Shown in pieces: positions 18,279 through 27,508 of a DNA stretch of 38,501 nt; the first letter of the stretch is position 1; every line of letters starts with the position of its first letter. This stretch comes from an uncultured Photobacterium sp. (GTDB lineage Bacteria > Pseudomonadota > Gammaproteobacteria > Enterobacterales > Vibrionaceae): assembly GCA_947039005.1 (NCBI GenBank), contig CAMQXY010000019.1, positions 1 to 38,501 of the forward strand, given 5' to 3'. The notes under the pieces were generated by a model. It saw nothing but the letters and a program-made list of their open reading frames with translations. It did no database searches and was not told the origin of the DNA. The position numbers were made by a program, and so were the translations under genes.

Positions 18279-19049
18279 ATGCGCCATCCTGTAGTTATGG
18301 GTAACTGGAAATTAAACGGCAGCAAAGAAATGGTTGTTGCTCTACTGAACGGTCTTAACGCTGAACTTGAAGGCGTTACAGGCGTAGACGTTGCAGTTGC
18401 TCCACCAGCACTTTTCATTGATCTTGCTGAGCGTACGCTTACTGACGCTGGCAGCGCGATCATCCTAGGTGCTCAAAACTCTGACCTACACAACAGCGGT
18501 GCATTCACTGGCGACATGTCTCCAGCTATGCTGAAAGAATTCGGTGCTACTCATATCATCATCGGTCACTCTGAGCGTCGTGAATACCACCACGAATCAG
18601 ACGAGTTTGTTGCTGAGAAATTCGCTTTCCTAAAAGAAAATGGTCTAACACCAGTTCTTTGTATCGGCGAATCTGATGCGCAAAACGAAGCTGGCGAAAC
18701 AATGGCAGTTTGTGCTCGTCAACTTGACGCAGTTATCAACACTCAAGGCGTTGAAGCTCTTGAAGGCGCTATCATCGCTTACGAACCAATCTGGGCTATC
18801 GGTACTGGTAAAGCGGCTACAGCTGAAGATGCACAACGCATCCACGCTCAAATCCGTGCTCACATTGCTGAGAAATCAGAAGAAGTTGCTAAGAACGTTG
18901 TGATCCAATACGGCGGTTCTGTTAAGCCTGAAAACGCTGCAGCTTACTTCGCACAACCAGACATCGATGGTGCTCTAGTTGGCGGCGCTGCGCTTGACGC
19001 GAAAAGCTTTGCAGCAATCGCAAAAGCAGCAGCTGAAGCAAAAAAATAA
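18279..19049 (+). CDS. tpiA: Triosephosphate isomerase
   Basis: TpiA interconverts dihydroxyacetone phosphate and glyceraldehyde-3-phosphate in glycolysis and gluconeogenesis. The 256 residues compare with 255 in E. coli. The catalytic residues are in place: N9 and K11 (GNWKLNG), H97 (IIGHSERR) and E169 ([12 protein letters not shown]). GGAG precedes the ATG. Codon use looks like that of a highly expressed gene. It ends in its own terminator and faces pfkA. Confidence 0.99.
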   Translation: MRHPVVMGNWKLNGSKEMVVALLNGLNAELEGVTGVDVAVAPPALFIDLAERTLTDAGSAIILGAQNSDLHNSGAFTGDMSPAMLKEFGATHIIIGHSERREYHHESDEFVAEKFAFLKENGLTPVLCIGESDAQNEAGETMAVCARQLDAVINTQGVEALEGAIIAYEPIWAIGTGKAATAEDAQRIHAQIRAHIAEKSEEVAKNVVIQYGGSVKPENAAAYFAQPDIDGALVGGAALDAKSFAAIAKAAAEAKK

Positions 19050-19073
19050 TCACTCTTAATGATTGATAAAATC

Positions 19074-19098
19074 AAGGTCACCTACGGGTGGCCTTTTT
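19074..19098 (+). terminator. tpiA rho-independent terminator
   Basis: AAGGTCACC (19074-19082) pairs with GGTGGCCTT (19087-19095), one T-G wobble, around TACG, followed by T. Confidence 0.9.
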
Positions 19099-19136
19099 AT
19101 TGTCGCAAATAAAGATCTCTCTTAAAAACGGCGTAT

Positions 19137-19161
19137 AAAAAAAGCCGATATGACTATCGAC
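19137..19161 (-). terminator. pfkA rho-independent terminator
   Basis: On the minus strand GTCGAT (complement of 19156-19161) pairs with ATCGGC (complement of 19144-19149), one wobble, followed by seven T. It lies 32 bases after the pfkA stop. Confidence 0.8.
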
Positions 19162-19192
19162 CTTTTTATTTTAGTACGTTAATAATGTAATT

Positions 19193-20155
19193 TTAGAACA
19201 GCTTTTCAGCCAATTCATATAAATCGTCACGTACTGGGCGACGCATATTTTCAATCGCATCAATAATATCGTGATGAACCAGTTTTTCACACTGGATGCC
19301 CACACAACGACCGCCTTCACCTTGTTGTAAAAGCTCAACCGCATAAGCACCCATACGAGATGCTAATACACGGTCAAATGCATCAGGCTGACCACCACGT
19401 TGAATATGGCCCAATACCGTTGCACGTGTTTCACGACCGGTTTCAGCTTCAATAAATTTAGCCAGAGCGTTAACATCTGTCATTAATTCAGTGATTGCGA
19501 TAATCGCGTGCTTTTTACCTTTAGCGATACCTTTATTGATGTGAGCGATCAATTTATCTTTATCAAGACCCGTTTCAGGAGTAATGATGTACTCACAACC
19601 GCCAGCAATCGCTGACATTAGCGTTAGATCGCCACAATGACGACCCATTACTTCAACAATCGAAATACGCTGATGAGAAGACGATGTATCACGTAAACGG
19701 TCAATCGCATCAATAACAGTGTTCATTGCTGTCATGTAACCGATAGTGTAATCAGTACCAGCGACATCGTTATCAATCGTGCCTGGAATACCGATACAAG
19801 GGTAGCCCATTTCAGTAAGCTTCTTCGCACCCATATATGAGCCGTCGCCACCGATAACAACTAATGCATCAATACCGTGCAACTTTAGGTTTTCAATCGC
19901 TTTTTCACGTACTTCCACTTCACGGAATTCAGGAAAACGCGCTGAACCTAAAAATGTACCACCTTTGTTAATTACATCAGATACACTTTGACGATCAAGC
20001 GGTTTAATACAGTTGTTATATAGGCCTTGGTAGCCATCATAAATACCGCAAACTTCTAGACCTTCTGTCAACGCTGCACGAACTACGCCGCGAACCGCTG
20101 CATTCATACCAGGTGCGTCACCACCACTGGTCAAAACACCAATCTTCTTAATCAT
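19193..20155 (-). CDS. pfkA: 6-phosphofructokinase, ATP-dependent
   Basis: PfkA phosphorylates fructose-6-phosphate, the committed step of glycolysis. The 320 residues match E. coli PfkA. The ATP site is [11 protein letters not shown] (9-19) and GGDGSYMGA; the catalytic base lies in [16 protein letters not shown], and [11 protein letters not shown] and the substrate segment [11 protein letters not shown] are intact. AGAGGGT precedes the ATG. It converges on tpiA. In E. coli fieF lies between pfkA and cpxP; here there is no gene in that gap. Confidence 0.99.
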   Translation of the reverse strand: MIKKIGVLTSGGDAPGMNAAVRGVVRAALTEGLEVCGIYDGYQGLYNNCIKPLDRQSVSDVINKGGTFLGSARFPEFREVEVREKAIENLKLHGIDALVVIGGDGSYMGAKKLTEMGYPCIGIPGTIDNDVAGTDYTIGYMTAMNTVIDAIDRLRDTSSSHQRISIVEVMGRHCGDLTLMSAIAGGCEYIITPETGLDKDKLIAHINKGIAKGKKHAIIAITELMTDVNALAKFIEAETGRETRATVLGHIQRGGQPDAFDRVLASRMGAYAVELLQQGEGGRCVGIQCEKLVHHDIIDAIENMRRPVRDDLYELAEKLF

Positions 20156-20265
20156 GGTTACCCTCTGACTTTGGGAATTGAAAAATCAAATTCAACACGA
20201 TATACCGAGGTTCCCCCACTCGATATCACAGTCGATAACTATCATCCTGTGTTCGCGAAAACTGA

Positions 20266-20291
20266 AATATTCCTACTTCTGTAGGAATATT
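20266..20291. repeat. Perfect inverted repeat upstream of pfkA
   Basis: AATATTCCTAC (20266-20276), loop TTCT, GTAGGAATATT (20281-20291): 11-base perfect arms about 110 bases before the pfkA start. It may be an operator or a stem in a long pfkA leader. No T-run follows on either strand, so it is not a terminator. Confidence 0.75.
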
Positions 20292-20606
20292 ACAATTTTA
20301 ATGAAATAGTTTGTTGATTCATATCACGCTAGCTCGTCACTTCCCCGTTGCCTAATACTTATCATCCGTCATCATGATTATTTTTATAATTTTTCAGATA
20401 AACCGATAACAACTCATAATAAGTGGCAGCGTTAATAAATAATTGAGGAAATGGTGGCAATAGTTAATATCACGCAGTATAGCTGTTTTATATTAAAAAT
20501 TAATAACAAAACCTACCATAAAAATACAATTACTGCCTTGTTCTCATACCATTTCAGAGTAAAGATCAAAAAAAAATCATTGAATAAGAAACTTAATATC
20601 AAAAAC

Positions 20607-20634
20607 GAAAAAAGCCATAGTAAATACTATGGCT
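20607..20634 (-). terminator. cpxP rho-independent terminator
   Basis: AGCCATAGTA (20613-20622) and TACTATGGCT (20625-20634) are perfect 10-base arms. On the minus strand the stem is followed by six T. It lies about 35 bases after the cpxP stop. Confidence 0.9.
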
Positions 20635-20667
20635 AATGCATACCGTGAAACACTTAAATCGCTTTAA

Positions 20668-21141
20668 TTATTGATCTTTTTTAGTCTCTAAGCGCATAAA
20701 GTGTTTCTCTGATTGTTGTTGTTTTAGTTCAACATACTTTTGCTTTTGTTCTGGGGTAAGAATATTTAACATTTTATGGCGCTGCTCTAACATCGCCACT
20801 CGACGCTCAACTTGCTGCTGCGACATTTTTTCAGCTACAGCGCGCACGGCTGATTCATCAAAATTACTCGCTAACACTAACTTATCAAGTTGCTGCTGAT
20901 CCGCTTTCATCGCTTGACGATTTTCTACGCGCTGAGCTTTATACTCACTGCGGTTAGCTTGACGTAACGTTTTCATTTCTTGTTTTTGAGTCGCGGTAAG
21001 ATCTAACTGGCTAAAAATCTTGCCACCATGATGGCCTTTCTTCATGTTTCCGTGATGATCTTGACTGGCAAAAGCTGACATCGAACCGAGAGCTAATGGT
21101 AATGCCATTGCAATAATAAGTGTTTTATTAAATATTTTCAT
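20668..21141 (-). CDS. cpxP: Periplasmic CpxP/Spy-family stress protein
   Basis: CpxP is a periplasmic adaptor that inhibits the sensor CpxA and helps clear misfolded proteins. The 157-residue product has a signal peptide (K-rich start, hydrophobic 7-22, likely cleavage after A25, AFA-S), then a histidine/glycine-rich stretch and a helical body. The two family LTxxQ motifs are LTATQ (48-52) and LTPEQ (128-132). It is divergent from cpxRA across a perfect CpxR box, with TATGAT (-10, complement of 21199-21204) placed about 40 bases from the box, so it should be strongly Cpx-induced. Spy cannot be excluded by sequence alone, but the location fits CpxP. Confidence 0.92.
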   Translation of the reverse strand: MKIFNKTLIIAMALPLALGSMSAFASQDHHGNMKKGHHGGKIFSQLDLTATQKQEMKTLRQANRSEYKAQRVENRQAMKADQQQLDKLVLASNFDESAVRAVAEKMSQQQVERRVAMLEQRHKMLNILTPEQKQKYVELKQQQSEKHFMRLETKKDQ

Positions 21142-21215
21142 GGTTGTTTCTCCAGCTTTATCATGTAATAGGTCGCCGTCTGCGATGACGTGATAAATAT
21201 CATAGCGCGTAGAAA

Positions 21216-21251
21216 GTAAACCGCTGTCTAGCTAACGTAAACTAGCGTAAA
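21216..21251. promoter_or_regulatory. CpxR box between cpxP and cpxRA
   Basis: GTAAA (21237-21241), five bases, GTAAA (21247-21251) is a perfect CpxR consensus GTAAA-N5-GTAAA. A third GTAAA at 21216-21220 is 21 bases away, in helical phase. The position fits activation of cpxP and autoregulation of cpxRA. Confidence 0.9.
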
Positions 21252-21340
21252 GCTCTACTGAGTAACTTGGCGTATAGACAAAGATTAGCGATACTAAAGC
21301 CACTTTTTTGAGTGTTCACATTACATTTTAGGACTGTACC

Positions 21341-22033
21341 ATGGCAAAAATTCTTTTAGTCGATGACGATATAGAACTGACCGCACTTCTCAAAGATATC
21401 CTTGAGTTAGAAGGATTTGAAGTAGAAGAAGCCAATAATGGTATCGAAGGCTTAGCGAAAATTGACAGCAGTATTGATTTGATTTTACTCGATGTAATGA
21501 TGCCAAAAATGAATGGCACCGAAATGTTACGTCGTTTGCGAGAAAAACACGCGACTCCAGTTATGATGTTGACCGCCAAAGGCGATGAGATTGATCGTGT
21601 ACTTGGACTTGAGTTGGGTGCCGATGATTACTTACCTAAACCTTTTAGTGATCGTGAGTTATTAGCACGCATGCGAGCAGTGCTAAGACGTACTCAATCA
21701 ACAACTGACACCAAAACCAATCACAGTGAATGTCTGGTTTACCAAGATTTGATTATTTATCCCGGTCGACAAGAAGTGCTATACCATCAACAACCGATTG
21801 AGATGACAGGCACAGAATTAGCATTACTGAGTTATTTTGTTCAACATCCAGGAAAAATTATTGCCAAGGAAGAACTTAGCCTTGAAGTGCTAGGCAAACG
21901 CTTAGCACAATTTGATCGCGCCATTGATATGCATGTCTCTAATTTACGTAAAAAATTACCTATTCGTAGCGATGGTAAACCTCTGATAAAAACCCTGCGC
22001 GGTAAAGGCTATTTATTGGTTGAGGCAATGTAA
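21341..22033 (+). CDS. cpxR: Envelope-stress response regulator CpxR
   Basis: CpxR is an OmpR/PhoB-type response regulator that activates envelope repair genes when phosphorylated by CpxA. The 230 residues carry the receiver domain with acidic pocket D8/D9, phospho-acceptor D51 (LLDVMMPK), T78 and K100, and a C-terminal winged helix (about 130-228, ending TLRGKGYLLVE). AGGA stands before the ATG. Its stop overlaps the cpxA start by one base (TAATG). A CpxR box lies in the shared promoter region with cpxP. Confidence 0.98.
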   Translation: MAKILLVDDDIELTALLKDILELEGFEVEEANNGIEGLAKIDSSIDLILLDVMMPKMNGTEMLRRLREKHATPVMMLTAKGDEIDRVLGLELGADDYLPKPFSDRELLARMRAVLRRTQSTTDTKTNHSECLVYQDLIIYPGRQEVLYHQQPIEMTGTELALLSYFVQHPGKIIAKEELSLEVLGKRLAQFDRAIDMHVSNLRKKLPIRSDGKPLIKTLRGKGYLLVEAM

Positions 22034-23406
22034 TGAAAGTACCCGGTTTTACTCACCTCTACGGACGTATCTTTGCTATTTTTTGGACCACACTGTTAGT
22101 GGTAGTAGTAACACTGGTATTAATGTTTCAATATGATCCACGCTCACTGCAAGCTATCCCAGCCAATCAATTACAACGGCTGCAATCACAAGCACTACAA
22201 ATCAATCAACGTTTAGCTGATCACCCATCGCCTAACGAAGCTAAACTCATTGCACAAATAAAAACACTGACTAAGCGCCGTGATAATCATAATAGTCAGC
22301 TCTATTTCACCACCGTTGATGGCGATATTATTGCGCCACAAAAACACACCAAGGCGCTACGTAATTTTATCACCATTGCTGATAATCCTGATAAACCCCA
22401 ACAACGATTATATGGACGGTGGTTACTCGCAGGCCCATTTATGATCACCACCGACCACCAACAGCTGTTTATGTATCGTGGTCAAGTATGGCGCGGTGAT
22501 CCTCCTTTTTTCGTCCAGATAATGAATAAGCCATTTAAATTATTACTGTTTACTATGCTTGTCAGTACGCCATTTTTATTATGGCTGGCATGGGCGGTAA
22601 CTCGTCCTGCACGACGCTTACAACAAGCCGCTGAACGGGTTGCGCGAGGAGAATTTGAAGCAGATCCAACCTTAGAGCAAGGCCCTGAAGAATTTAAACA
22701 AGCGGGTGCCAGTTTTAATCAAATGGTAGATGCCTTAAATAACATTATTAGTGGTCAACAACGGTTGTTATCTGATATTTCCCATGAATTACGTTCACCA
22801 TTAACACGATTACGAATGGCAACCGCACTGGCACAGCGTAAACAAGGTCAAAGTAGTGAGTTATCGCGGATTGATACCGAAGCGGAACGATTAGAAAAAA
22901 TGATCAGTGAACTATTAGAATTATCACGGATGCAGGTCAATAGTCACCAACAACAGCAAATCGTTGATAGCCATAGTCTCTGGTATGAAATGTTAGAAGA
23001 TGCCCGTTTTGAAGCTGATCAACATCATAAAACCTTAACCTATAATCAGCTTCAAGCTTGGCCGTTAAAAGGCAATCCGAATCTACTGATCAGTGCGCTA
23101 GAGAACGTGATCCGCAATGCGATTAAATACGGTAATGATGTGATTGAGATTACGTTTACCCCACAACAGCAGCAATTACTGATCACGATTGATGATAATG
23201 GTGAGGGAGTACCCGCTGATGAACTTGATGATATTTTTCGCCCGTTTTATCGCGTTTCAACCGCCCGCGATCGCAGTAGTGGCGGTACGGGATTAGGATT
23301 AGCAATAACGGAAAGCGCTCTTCGTCAACATAGCGGTAGTATCAAAGCAACCTCAAGCCCCCTCGGTGGTTTGCGGATCAGCATGACATTACCGTTAGCC
23401 CGTTAA
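22033..23406 (+). CDS. cpxA: Envelope-stress sensor histidine kinase CpxA
   Basis: CpxA is an inner-membrane kinase/phosphatase for CpxR that senses misfolded envelope proteins. The 457 residues match E. coli CpxA. Layout: first membrane helix at about 12-30, periplasmic sensor domain to about 165, second helix at about 170-190 (LLLFTMLVSTPFLLWLAWAV), HAMP, then the H-box DISHELRSPLTRL with H251, N-box NVIRNAIKYG, G1 DDNGEGVP, F-box and G2 GGTGLGLAI. The start is fixed by the one-base overlap with cpxR. Confidence 0.98.
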   Translation: MKVPGFTHLYGRIFAIFWTTLLVVVVTLVLMFQYDPRSLQAIPANQLQRLQSQALQINQRLADHPSPNEAKLIAQIKTLTKRRDNHNSQLYFTTVDGDIIAPQKHTKALRNFITIADNPDKPQQRLYGRWLLAGPFMITTDHQQLFMYRGQVWRGDPPFFVQIMNKPFKLLLFTMLVSTPFLLWLAWAVTRPARRLQQAAERVARGEFEADPTLEQGPEEFKQAGASFNQMVDALNNIISGQQRLLSDISHELRSPLTRLRMATALAQRKQGQSSELSRIDTEAERLEKMISELLELSRMQVNSHQQQQIVDSHSLWYEMLEDARFEADQHHKTLTYNQLQAWPLKGNPNLLISALENVIRNAIKYGNDVIEITFTPQQQQLLITIDDNGEGVPADELDDIFRPFYRVSTARDRSSGGTGLGLAITESALRQHSGSIKATSSPLGGLRISMTLPLAR

Positions 23407-23502
23407 ACCTCAAGGTTAACCTCTCGCATAAAGATGATTGCTTGTTGACGTTACGCTTGTCACAATATGGCTTCTTTTTGCACCAAATAAAGCTGAATAA
23501 CT

Positions 23503-23967
23503 ATGTTTGATATTGCGTTATACGAACCTGAAATCGCCCCCAACACTGGCAATATTATTCGCCTTAGTGCTAATTGTGGTGCCAATTTACATTTAATTGA
23601 GCCACTAGGATTTGATTTAGAAGAAAAAAAATTGCGTCGTGCTGGTTTGGATTACCACGATCTAACCCATGTTTATCGCCATAAAAACTTTGAAGCCTTT
23701 ATGGAAGCGATGGCGGGACGCCGTATTTTTGCTTGCACCACTAAAACGACTAATTACCATGTTAATGCGAAATTTGGTGAAGGTGATGTACTGTTATTTG
23801 GCCCAGAAACCCGCGGCCTACCCGCTGAATTTATTGCGAGCTTGCCATTAGAACAACGGCTTCGTATTCCAATGCAGCCCGATAGCCGTAGTTTAAACTT
23901 ATCCAATGCCGTGGCGATCATTGCCTTTGAAGCTTGGCGTCAGTTAGATTTTAATGGTGCGATCTAA
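23503..23967 (+). CDS. trmL: tRNA (cytidine/uridine-2'-O-)-methyltransferase TrmL
   Basis: TrmL methylates the ribose of wobble base 34 in tRNA-Leu species. The 154 residues compare with 157 in E. coli. SPOUT-fold knot motifs are visible: [16 protein letters not shown] near the start, [11 protein letters not shown] in the middle and [19 protein letters not shown] near the end, which together bind S-adenosylmethionine. It follows cpxA at about 97 bases, converges on cysE, and is the first gene of the block that in E. coli reads trmL-cysE-gpsA-secB. Confidence 0.95.
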   Translation: MFDIALYEPEIAPNTGNIIRLSANCGANLHLIEPLGFDLEEKKLRRAGLDYHDLTHVYRHKNFEAFMEAMAGRRIFACTTKTTNYHVNAKFGEGDVLLFGPETRGLPAEFIASLPLEQRLRIPMQPDSRSLNLSNAVAIIAFEAWRQLDFNGAI

Positions 23968-24000
23968 AACAGTTAATTACTCTTGCCAAATAAAAACAAC

Positions 24001-24024
24001 CAAGGCGATCATTTGATCGCCTTG
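24001..24024 (-). terminator. Terminator between trmL and cysE
   Basis: CAAGGCGATCA (24001-24011) and TGATCGCCTTG (24014-24024) are perfect 11-base arms. On the minus strand a T-rich tail follows (complement of 23985-24000), which suits cysE; the plus-side tail is poor for trmL. Confidence 0.75.
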
Positions 24025-24050
24025 ATTCGTTATAACGCCAATACTATTAC

Positions 24051-24887
24051 TTAATCAATATGAGTGAAAAGATCGTCACTGCCATTAAATTGCTGATCCA
24101 TTTCGGTCGCAGGTTTGGCGGTTTTAGGGCGACCAATAATAACCGCGGGGACACCAGCAACGGTCGTATGCGGAGGCACTGGCTCTAACACTACCGAACA
24201 AGCACCAATTTTAGCTCCCACACCCACTTCAATATTGCCGAGTACCTTGGCACCAGCACCTATCATCACTCCTTGGCGAATTTTAGGGTGGCGATCACCA
24301 CTTTCTTTACCGGTACCGCCTAAGGTCACATCTTGCAAAATTGATACTTCATCTTCAATCACTGCCGTTTCACCAATCACGATCCCTGTCGCATGGTCAA
24401 ACATGATGCCACAACCAATCTGTGCCGCAGGATGAACATCAACCTGACAAGCAACCGATATTTGATTCTGTAAATACACCGCTAACGCTTTACGGTTTTG
24501 TTTCCACAGCCAATTCGCGACTCGATACCCTTGCAGAGCATGACAGCCTTTAAGGTAGAGTAATGGAATAGAGTAAGCATCTATTGCCGGATCGCGCTCG
24601 ACAACCGCTCGAATATCGCAAGCTGCCGCTTCAACAATATTACTATCACTCACAAACGCTTCTTCGATGACTTCACGTACTGCCATCGCAGGCATTGAGG
24701 GTGTTGCCAGTTTATTGGCTAAGATATAACTCAATGCTGAGGCTAAATTTTCATGCTTAATAATGGTGGCATGATAAAAACTGGCAAGCATAGGTTCTTG
24801 TTCGGCCTGCAATCGTGCTTCCTGCTCAATCGCGCGCCATAGTTGATATTGTTGACATTCCTTCACAAGTCCCTCGGCTTTACTCAT
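24051..24887 (-). CDS. cysE: Serine O-acetyltransferase
   Basis: CysE makes O-acetylserine, the carbon acceptor for sulfide in cysteine synthesis, and forms a complex with O-acetylserine lyase. The N-terminal helical domain (EPMLASFYHATIIKHENL) is followed by the left-handed beta-helix with hexapeptide repeats (VHPAAQIG, GIMFDHATGIVIGE, LGNIEVGVGAKIG). The frame is open to 24947 (298 codons); I chose ATG 24887 (MSKAEGLV, 278 residues) because it comes closest to the E. coli length of 273. No start has a good ribosome site, and ATG 24899 or 24947 remains possible. A terminator-like hairpin separates it from gpsA, so it probably has its own promoter. Confidence 0.93.
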   Translation of the reverse strand: MSKAEGLVKECQQYQLWRAIEQEARLQAEQEPMLASFYHATIIKHENLASALSYILANKLATPSMPAMAVREVIEEAFVSDSNIVEAAACDIRAVVERDPAIDAYSIPLLYLKGCHALQGYRVANWLWKQNRKALAVYLQNQISVACQVDVHPAAQIGCGIMFDHATGIVIGETAVIEDEVSILQDVTLGGTGKESGDRHPKIRQGVMIGAGAKVLGNIEVGVGAKIGACSVVLEPVPPHTTVAGVPAVIIGRPKTAKPATEMDQQFNGSDDLFTHID

Positions 24888-25000
24888 TAGGTGGATCATA
24901 CCCATACCATCATTAATCAATGGATTAGTAGGCAACATCAATAGCATAACGTTACATAATCAGAAAACTGAACGTTATTGTATTCTAGTATAGATATAAA

Positions 25001-25030
25001 AAATAACGCGAGCCTAAGCTCGCGTTATTT
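25001..25030 (-). terminator. Strong hairpin between gpsA and cysE
   Basis: AAATAACGCGAGC (25001-25013) and GCTCGCGTTATTT (25018-25030) are perfect 13-base arms around CTAA. On the minus strand a T-rich tail follows. It would end secB-gpsA transcripts before cysE. Confidence 0.8.
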
Positions 25031-25064
25031 AATAGATACCAGTTATCGCCCTCAACAAGCAACT

Positions 25065-26075
25065 TTATTCGTACTTTTTCTCGCGTGCGAGTAAGTCTTT
25101 TGCTGCTTCGCGAGCATCTTTACCAAGATAAAGCACTTGATAAATCTGTTCAGTGATCGGCATTTCAACCTGATGACGTTGAGCTAATAACCACACTTCT
25201 TTAGTGTTGCGATAACCTTCTACTACTTGACCAATATCCTGTTGCGCTTGCTCAACACTACAACCATGACCGAGTGCTAATCCAAAGCGACGATTCCGCG
25301 ATTGATTATCAGTGCATGTCAGTACCAAATCACCCAAACCTGCCATCCCCATAAAGGTTTCAGGTTGTGCACCAAGTGCAGCGCCCAGACGACACATTTC
25401 AGCTAAGCCACGGGTAATAAGTGCCGTACGTGCATTGGCACCAAAGCCAATACCGTCTGACATACCCGCACCTATCGCGATCACGTTTTTCACCGCACCA
25501 CCAAGCTGCATCCCAATAAAATCACTGTTGCTATAAACACGGAATGTTTTATCACAATGGATTTTTTGTTGTAGATCAGCCACAAACTCAGCATTAGGTG
25601 AAGACACCGCAATCGCCGTTGGCATACCGGCAGCAAGTTCTTTTGCAAATGTAGGGCCTGATAACACCGCTAATGGGATGTGTTCACCCAACACCTCAAC
25701 CGCCACATCTTTAAGTAAACGCCCAGTGTCAGGTTCTAATCCCTTTGTTGCCCAGCAGATACGAGAATCTGGGCGCAAGAAAGGTTTCATTTGTGCTAAT
25801 ACCCCACCAAATACATGGCTGGGTACGACCACTAACACATCACGGCTACCTTCAACGGCGGCTTGTAAATCTGAGGTTAATATCAGCGAATCAGGAAATT
25901 TCACCCCAGGCAGAAACGCTTCATTGGCACGATCGATCTCCAACTGCGCCATATGGTGCGGCTCATGGCCCCACAAAATGACATTGGCACCATTTCTGGC
26001 TAATGCAATTGCTAATGCTGTCCCGTAAGATCCAGCCCCTAACACTGCCATCGAAATCGTATTATTCACGTTCAT
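25065..26075 (-). CDS. gpsA: Glycerol-3-phosphate dehydrogenase [NAD(P)+]
   Basis: GpsA reduces dihydroxyacetone phosphate to glycerol-3-phosphate for phospholipid synthesis. The NAD(P)-binding motif is [26 protein letters not shown] and [13 protein letters not shown] contain the conserved substrate and catalytic lysines. I chose ATG 26075 ([11 protein letters not shown], 336 residues), close to E. coli's N-terminus; an in-frame GTG at 26087 is the alternative. It starts 21 bases after the secB stop, so secB-gpsA form an operon, as in E. coli. Confidence 0.96.
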   Translation of the reverse strand: MNVNNTISMAVLGAGSYGTALAIALARNGANVILWGHEPHHMAQLEIDRANEAFLPGVKFPDSLILTSDLQAAVEGSRDVLVVVPSHVFGGVLAQMKPFLRPDSRICWATKGLEPDTGRLLKDVAVEVLGEHIPLAVLSGPTFAKELAAGMPTAIAVSSPNAEFVADLQQKIHCDKTFRVYSNSDFIGMQLGGAVKNVIAIGAGMSDGIGFGANARTALITRGLAEMCRLGAALGAQPETFMGMAGLGDLVLTCTDNQSRNRRFGLALGHGCSVEQAQQDIGQVVEGYRNTKEVWLLAQRHQVEMPITEQIYQVLYLGKDAREAAKDLLAREKKYE

Positions 26076-26096
26076 TATATTGGTCACTTTTACAAA

Positions 26097-26567
26097 TTAA
26101 GCTTCTGGGTTAGCAGTATTTGCTTCAGCTTGGTTTTCTAAGTAGTTCATGAATAATGCATCAAAGTTTACTGGTGCAAGATTCAATTGTGGGAACGTAC
26201 CTTTAACCACTAGGCTAGAAATTGTTTCGCGTGCATATGGGAACAAAATGTTAGGGCAGAATGCACCTAGGCAATGTGCTAGTTGTGGTGCTTCCATACC
26301 AGCAATAGTGAAAATACCACCTTGCTGAACTTCACATAGGAATGCATTCTCTTCTTCGTTCTTAACTGTTACGGTTAGACGAAGTACAACTTCATACACA
26401 CCTTCACCTAATTCACGACTTTGAGTATCAAGATCCAATTTAACATCAGGATTCCATTCTTTTTGGAATACATCTGGAGAATTTGGCGCTTCAAAAGACA
26501 CATCTTTTAGGAATACGCGTTGAATTTGGAAGTTTTGTTGTGCTTCGGTATTTGCTGCTTCAGCCAT
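26097..26567 (-). CDS. secB: Protein-export chaperone SecB
   Basis: SecB is a cytoplasmic tetrameric chaperone that keeps precursors unfolded and passes them to SecA. The 156 residues match E. coli SecB (155). The segments [33 protein letters not shown] and [14 protein letters not shown] are typical, and the acidic and glutamine-rich ends are normal. GGAGT stands before the ATG. In E. coli grxC lies just upstream; here only 130 bases separate secB from the rhodanese gene, so grxC is absent from this slot. Confidence 0.98.
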   Translation of the reverse strand: MAEAANTEAQQNFQIQRVFLKDVSFEAPNSPDVFQKEWNPDVKLDLDTQSRELGEGVYEVVLRLTVTVKNEEENAFLCEVQQGGIFTIAGMEAPQLAHCLGAFCPNILFPYARETISSLVVKGTFPQLNLAPVNFDALFMNYLENQAEANTANPEA

Positions 26568-26697
26568 TTTTGGAGTCCTTTATAAATACTCGCTACCACG
26601 AGCCATTAATTATACTAGCAACTGTGCATTCCACAGGCTGCATCAATTTAGATCGTCACTTCACATCCAACAGGTTGCAAAATCACATCGAATAAAA

Positions 26698-27135
26698 TTA
26701 TTTTTTCTTACTTGCAACAAGCGGTAAGTTAGCTTCATTCCAAGCAATAAGACCGTCTTTTAAAACGTTAACGTTAGTAAAACCATCTTTACTAAGCTGG
26801 TTTGCAGTCTCTTGTGCCGTCTGACCCGTCTTACATACAACAATAATTGGGGCTGCTTTGTGTTTTTCAAGCTCTGGCGTGTTTTGACGTTGAATTTGGC
26901 TTGGTAAAATGTGAACTGAGCCTACAATATGACCTTTACGGAATTCATCACGATTACGGATATCAAGAAAAACACCCTCTTCGTTATTCACCAACGTGGT
27001 CGCTTCATTAATACTAATGGTTTTATATTTGGCATTTTTCTCTTTTACCATCATGCTAATTAGTGCAATAACGATACCAATCCAAGCCAATGATAAAACA
27101 GGGTTACTAGTTAGAAATTCAATATATTGATGCAT
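26698..27135 (-). CDS. yibN: Membrane-anchored rhodanese-like protein (YibN type)
   Basis: The 145-residue protein has one N-terminal membrane helix (about 11-30) followed by a rhodanese domain (about 38-138). C101 in VVCKTGQTA is the putative sulfur-carrying cysteine, and DIRNRDEFRKGHIVGS is the family signature. It could carry sulfane sulfur or act as a protein adaptor; the substrate is unknown. It lies at the YibN position next to secB and is divergent from gpmM. Confidence 0.9.
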   Translation of the reverse strand: MHQYIEFLTSNPVLSLAWIGIVIALISMMVKEKNAKYKTISINEATTLVNNEEGVFLDIRNRDEFRKGHIVGSVHILPSQIQRQNTPELEKHKAAPIIVVCKTGQTAQETANQLSKDGFTNVNVLKDGLIAWNEANLPLVASKKK

Positions 27136-27508
27136 TTATTTTACTCTGTTGTCATGGTTCGCTATTGCAAGCCATGATATTGCGGTCTAAAAAAATGACT
27201 GTGAGTATACCTAGGTTGCTGATCTTGTAACAGCGCCCTTGAGTATAAAAGCTTATTGGCTGATGACCTATCAATGAAATAGAAAAAAACTGTGATCTAG
27301 GACTTACACTTCACGCAATAAATGCCTATATTCGTCGGAGGATATAAATAAGCACCCCATTATTTAGTTGCATCTACCGCTACTGCTTTAATGTGCTTTT
27401 GTAGTAAAATCGTAATAATTACTATCTCAATTACCTTAAACAGCGCTTAATCCACCGAGCCGATTAAGGTAATTGATGTATTTTTATTAATTCGAAGAGG
27501 GACTGGAT
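27136..27508. other. yibN-gpmM divergent intergenic region
   Basis: The 373 bases must contain promoters for both genes. The only clear structure is the 12-base inverted repeat at 27428-27475 near gpmM. I see no open frame, tRNA or repeat. Confidence 0.55.
27428..27475. repeat. Perfect 12-base inverted repeat in the gpmM leader
   Basis: CAATTACCTTAA (27428-27439) and TTAAGGTAATTG (27464-27475) are perfect inverted arms separated by 24 bases, ending 33 bases before the gpmM ATG. A T-rich stretch follows. It could be an operator pair, a leader hairpin or a weak attenuator. Confidence 0.75.

Larger units (their letters stand above)
20156..20667. other. pfkA-cpxP intergenic region
   Basis: The 512 bases hold the pfkA promoter region and the cpxP terminator. 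A 26-base palindrome is at 20266-20291. A short AT-rich frame at 20451-20636 (lysine/asparagine-rich, no ribosome site) does not look real. No fieF remnant is recognisable by eye. Confidence 0.55.

Noticed and set aside
20451..20636. 61-codon plus frame in the pfkA-cpxP gap
   Set aside because: Low-complexity K/N-rich translation, no ribosome site, and it overlaps the cpxP terminator.
24115..24435. 106-codon plus frame opposite cysE
   Set aside because: Proline/threonine-rich shadow of the cysE hexapeptide repeats.
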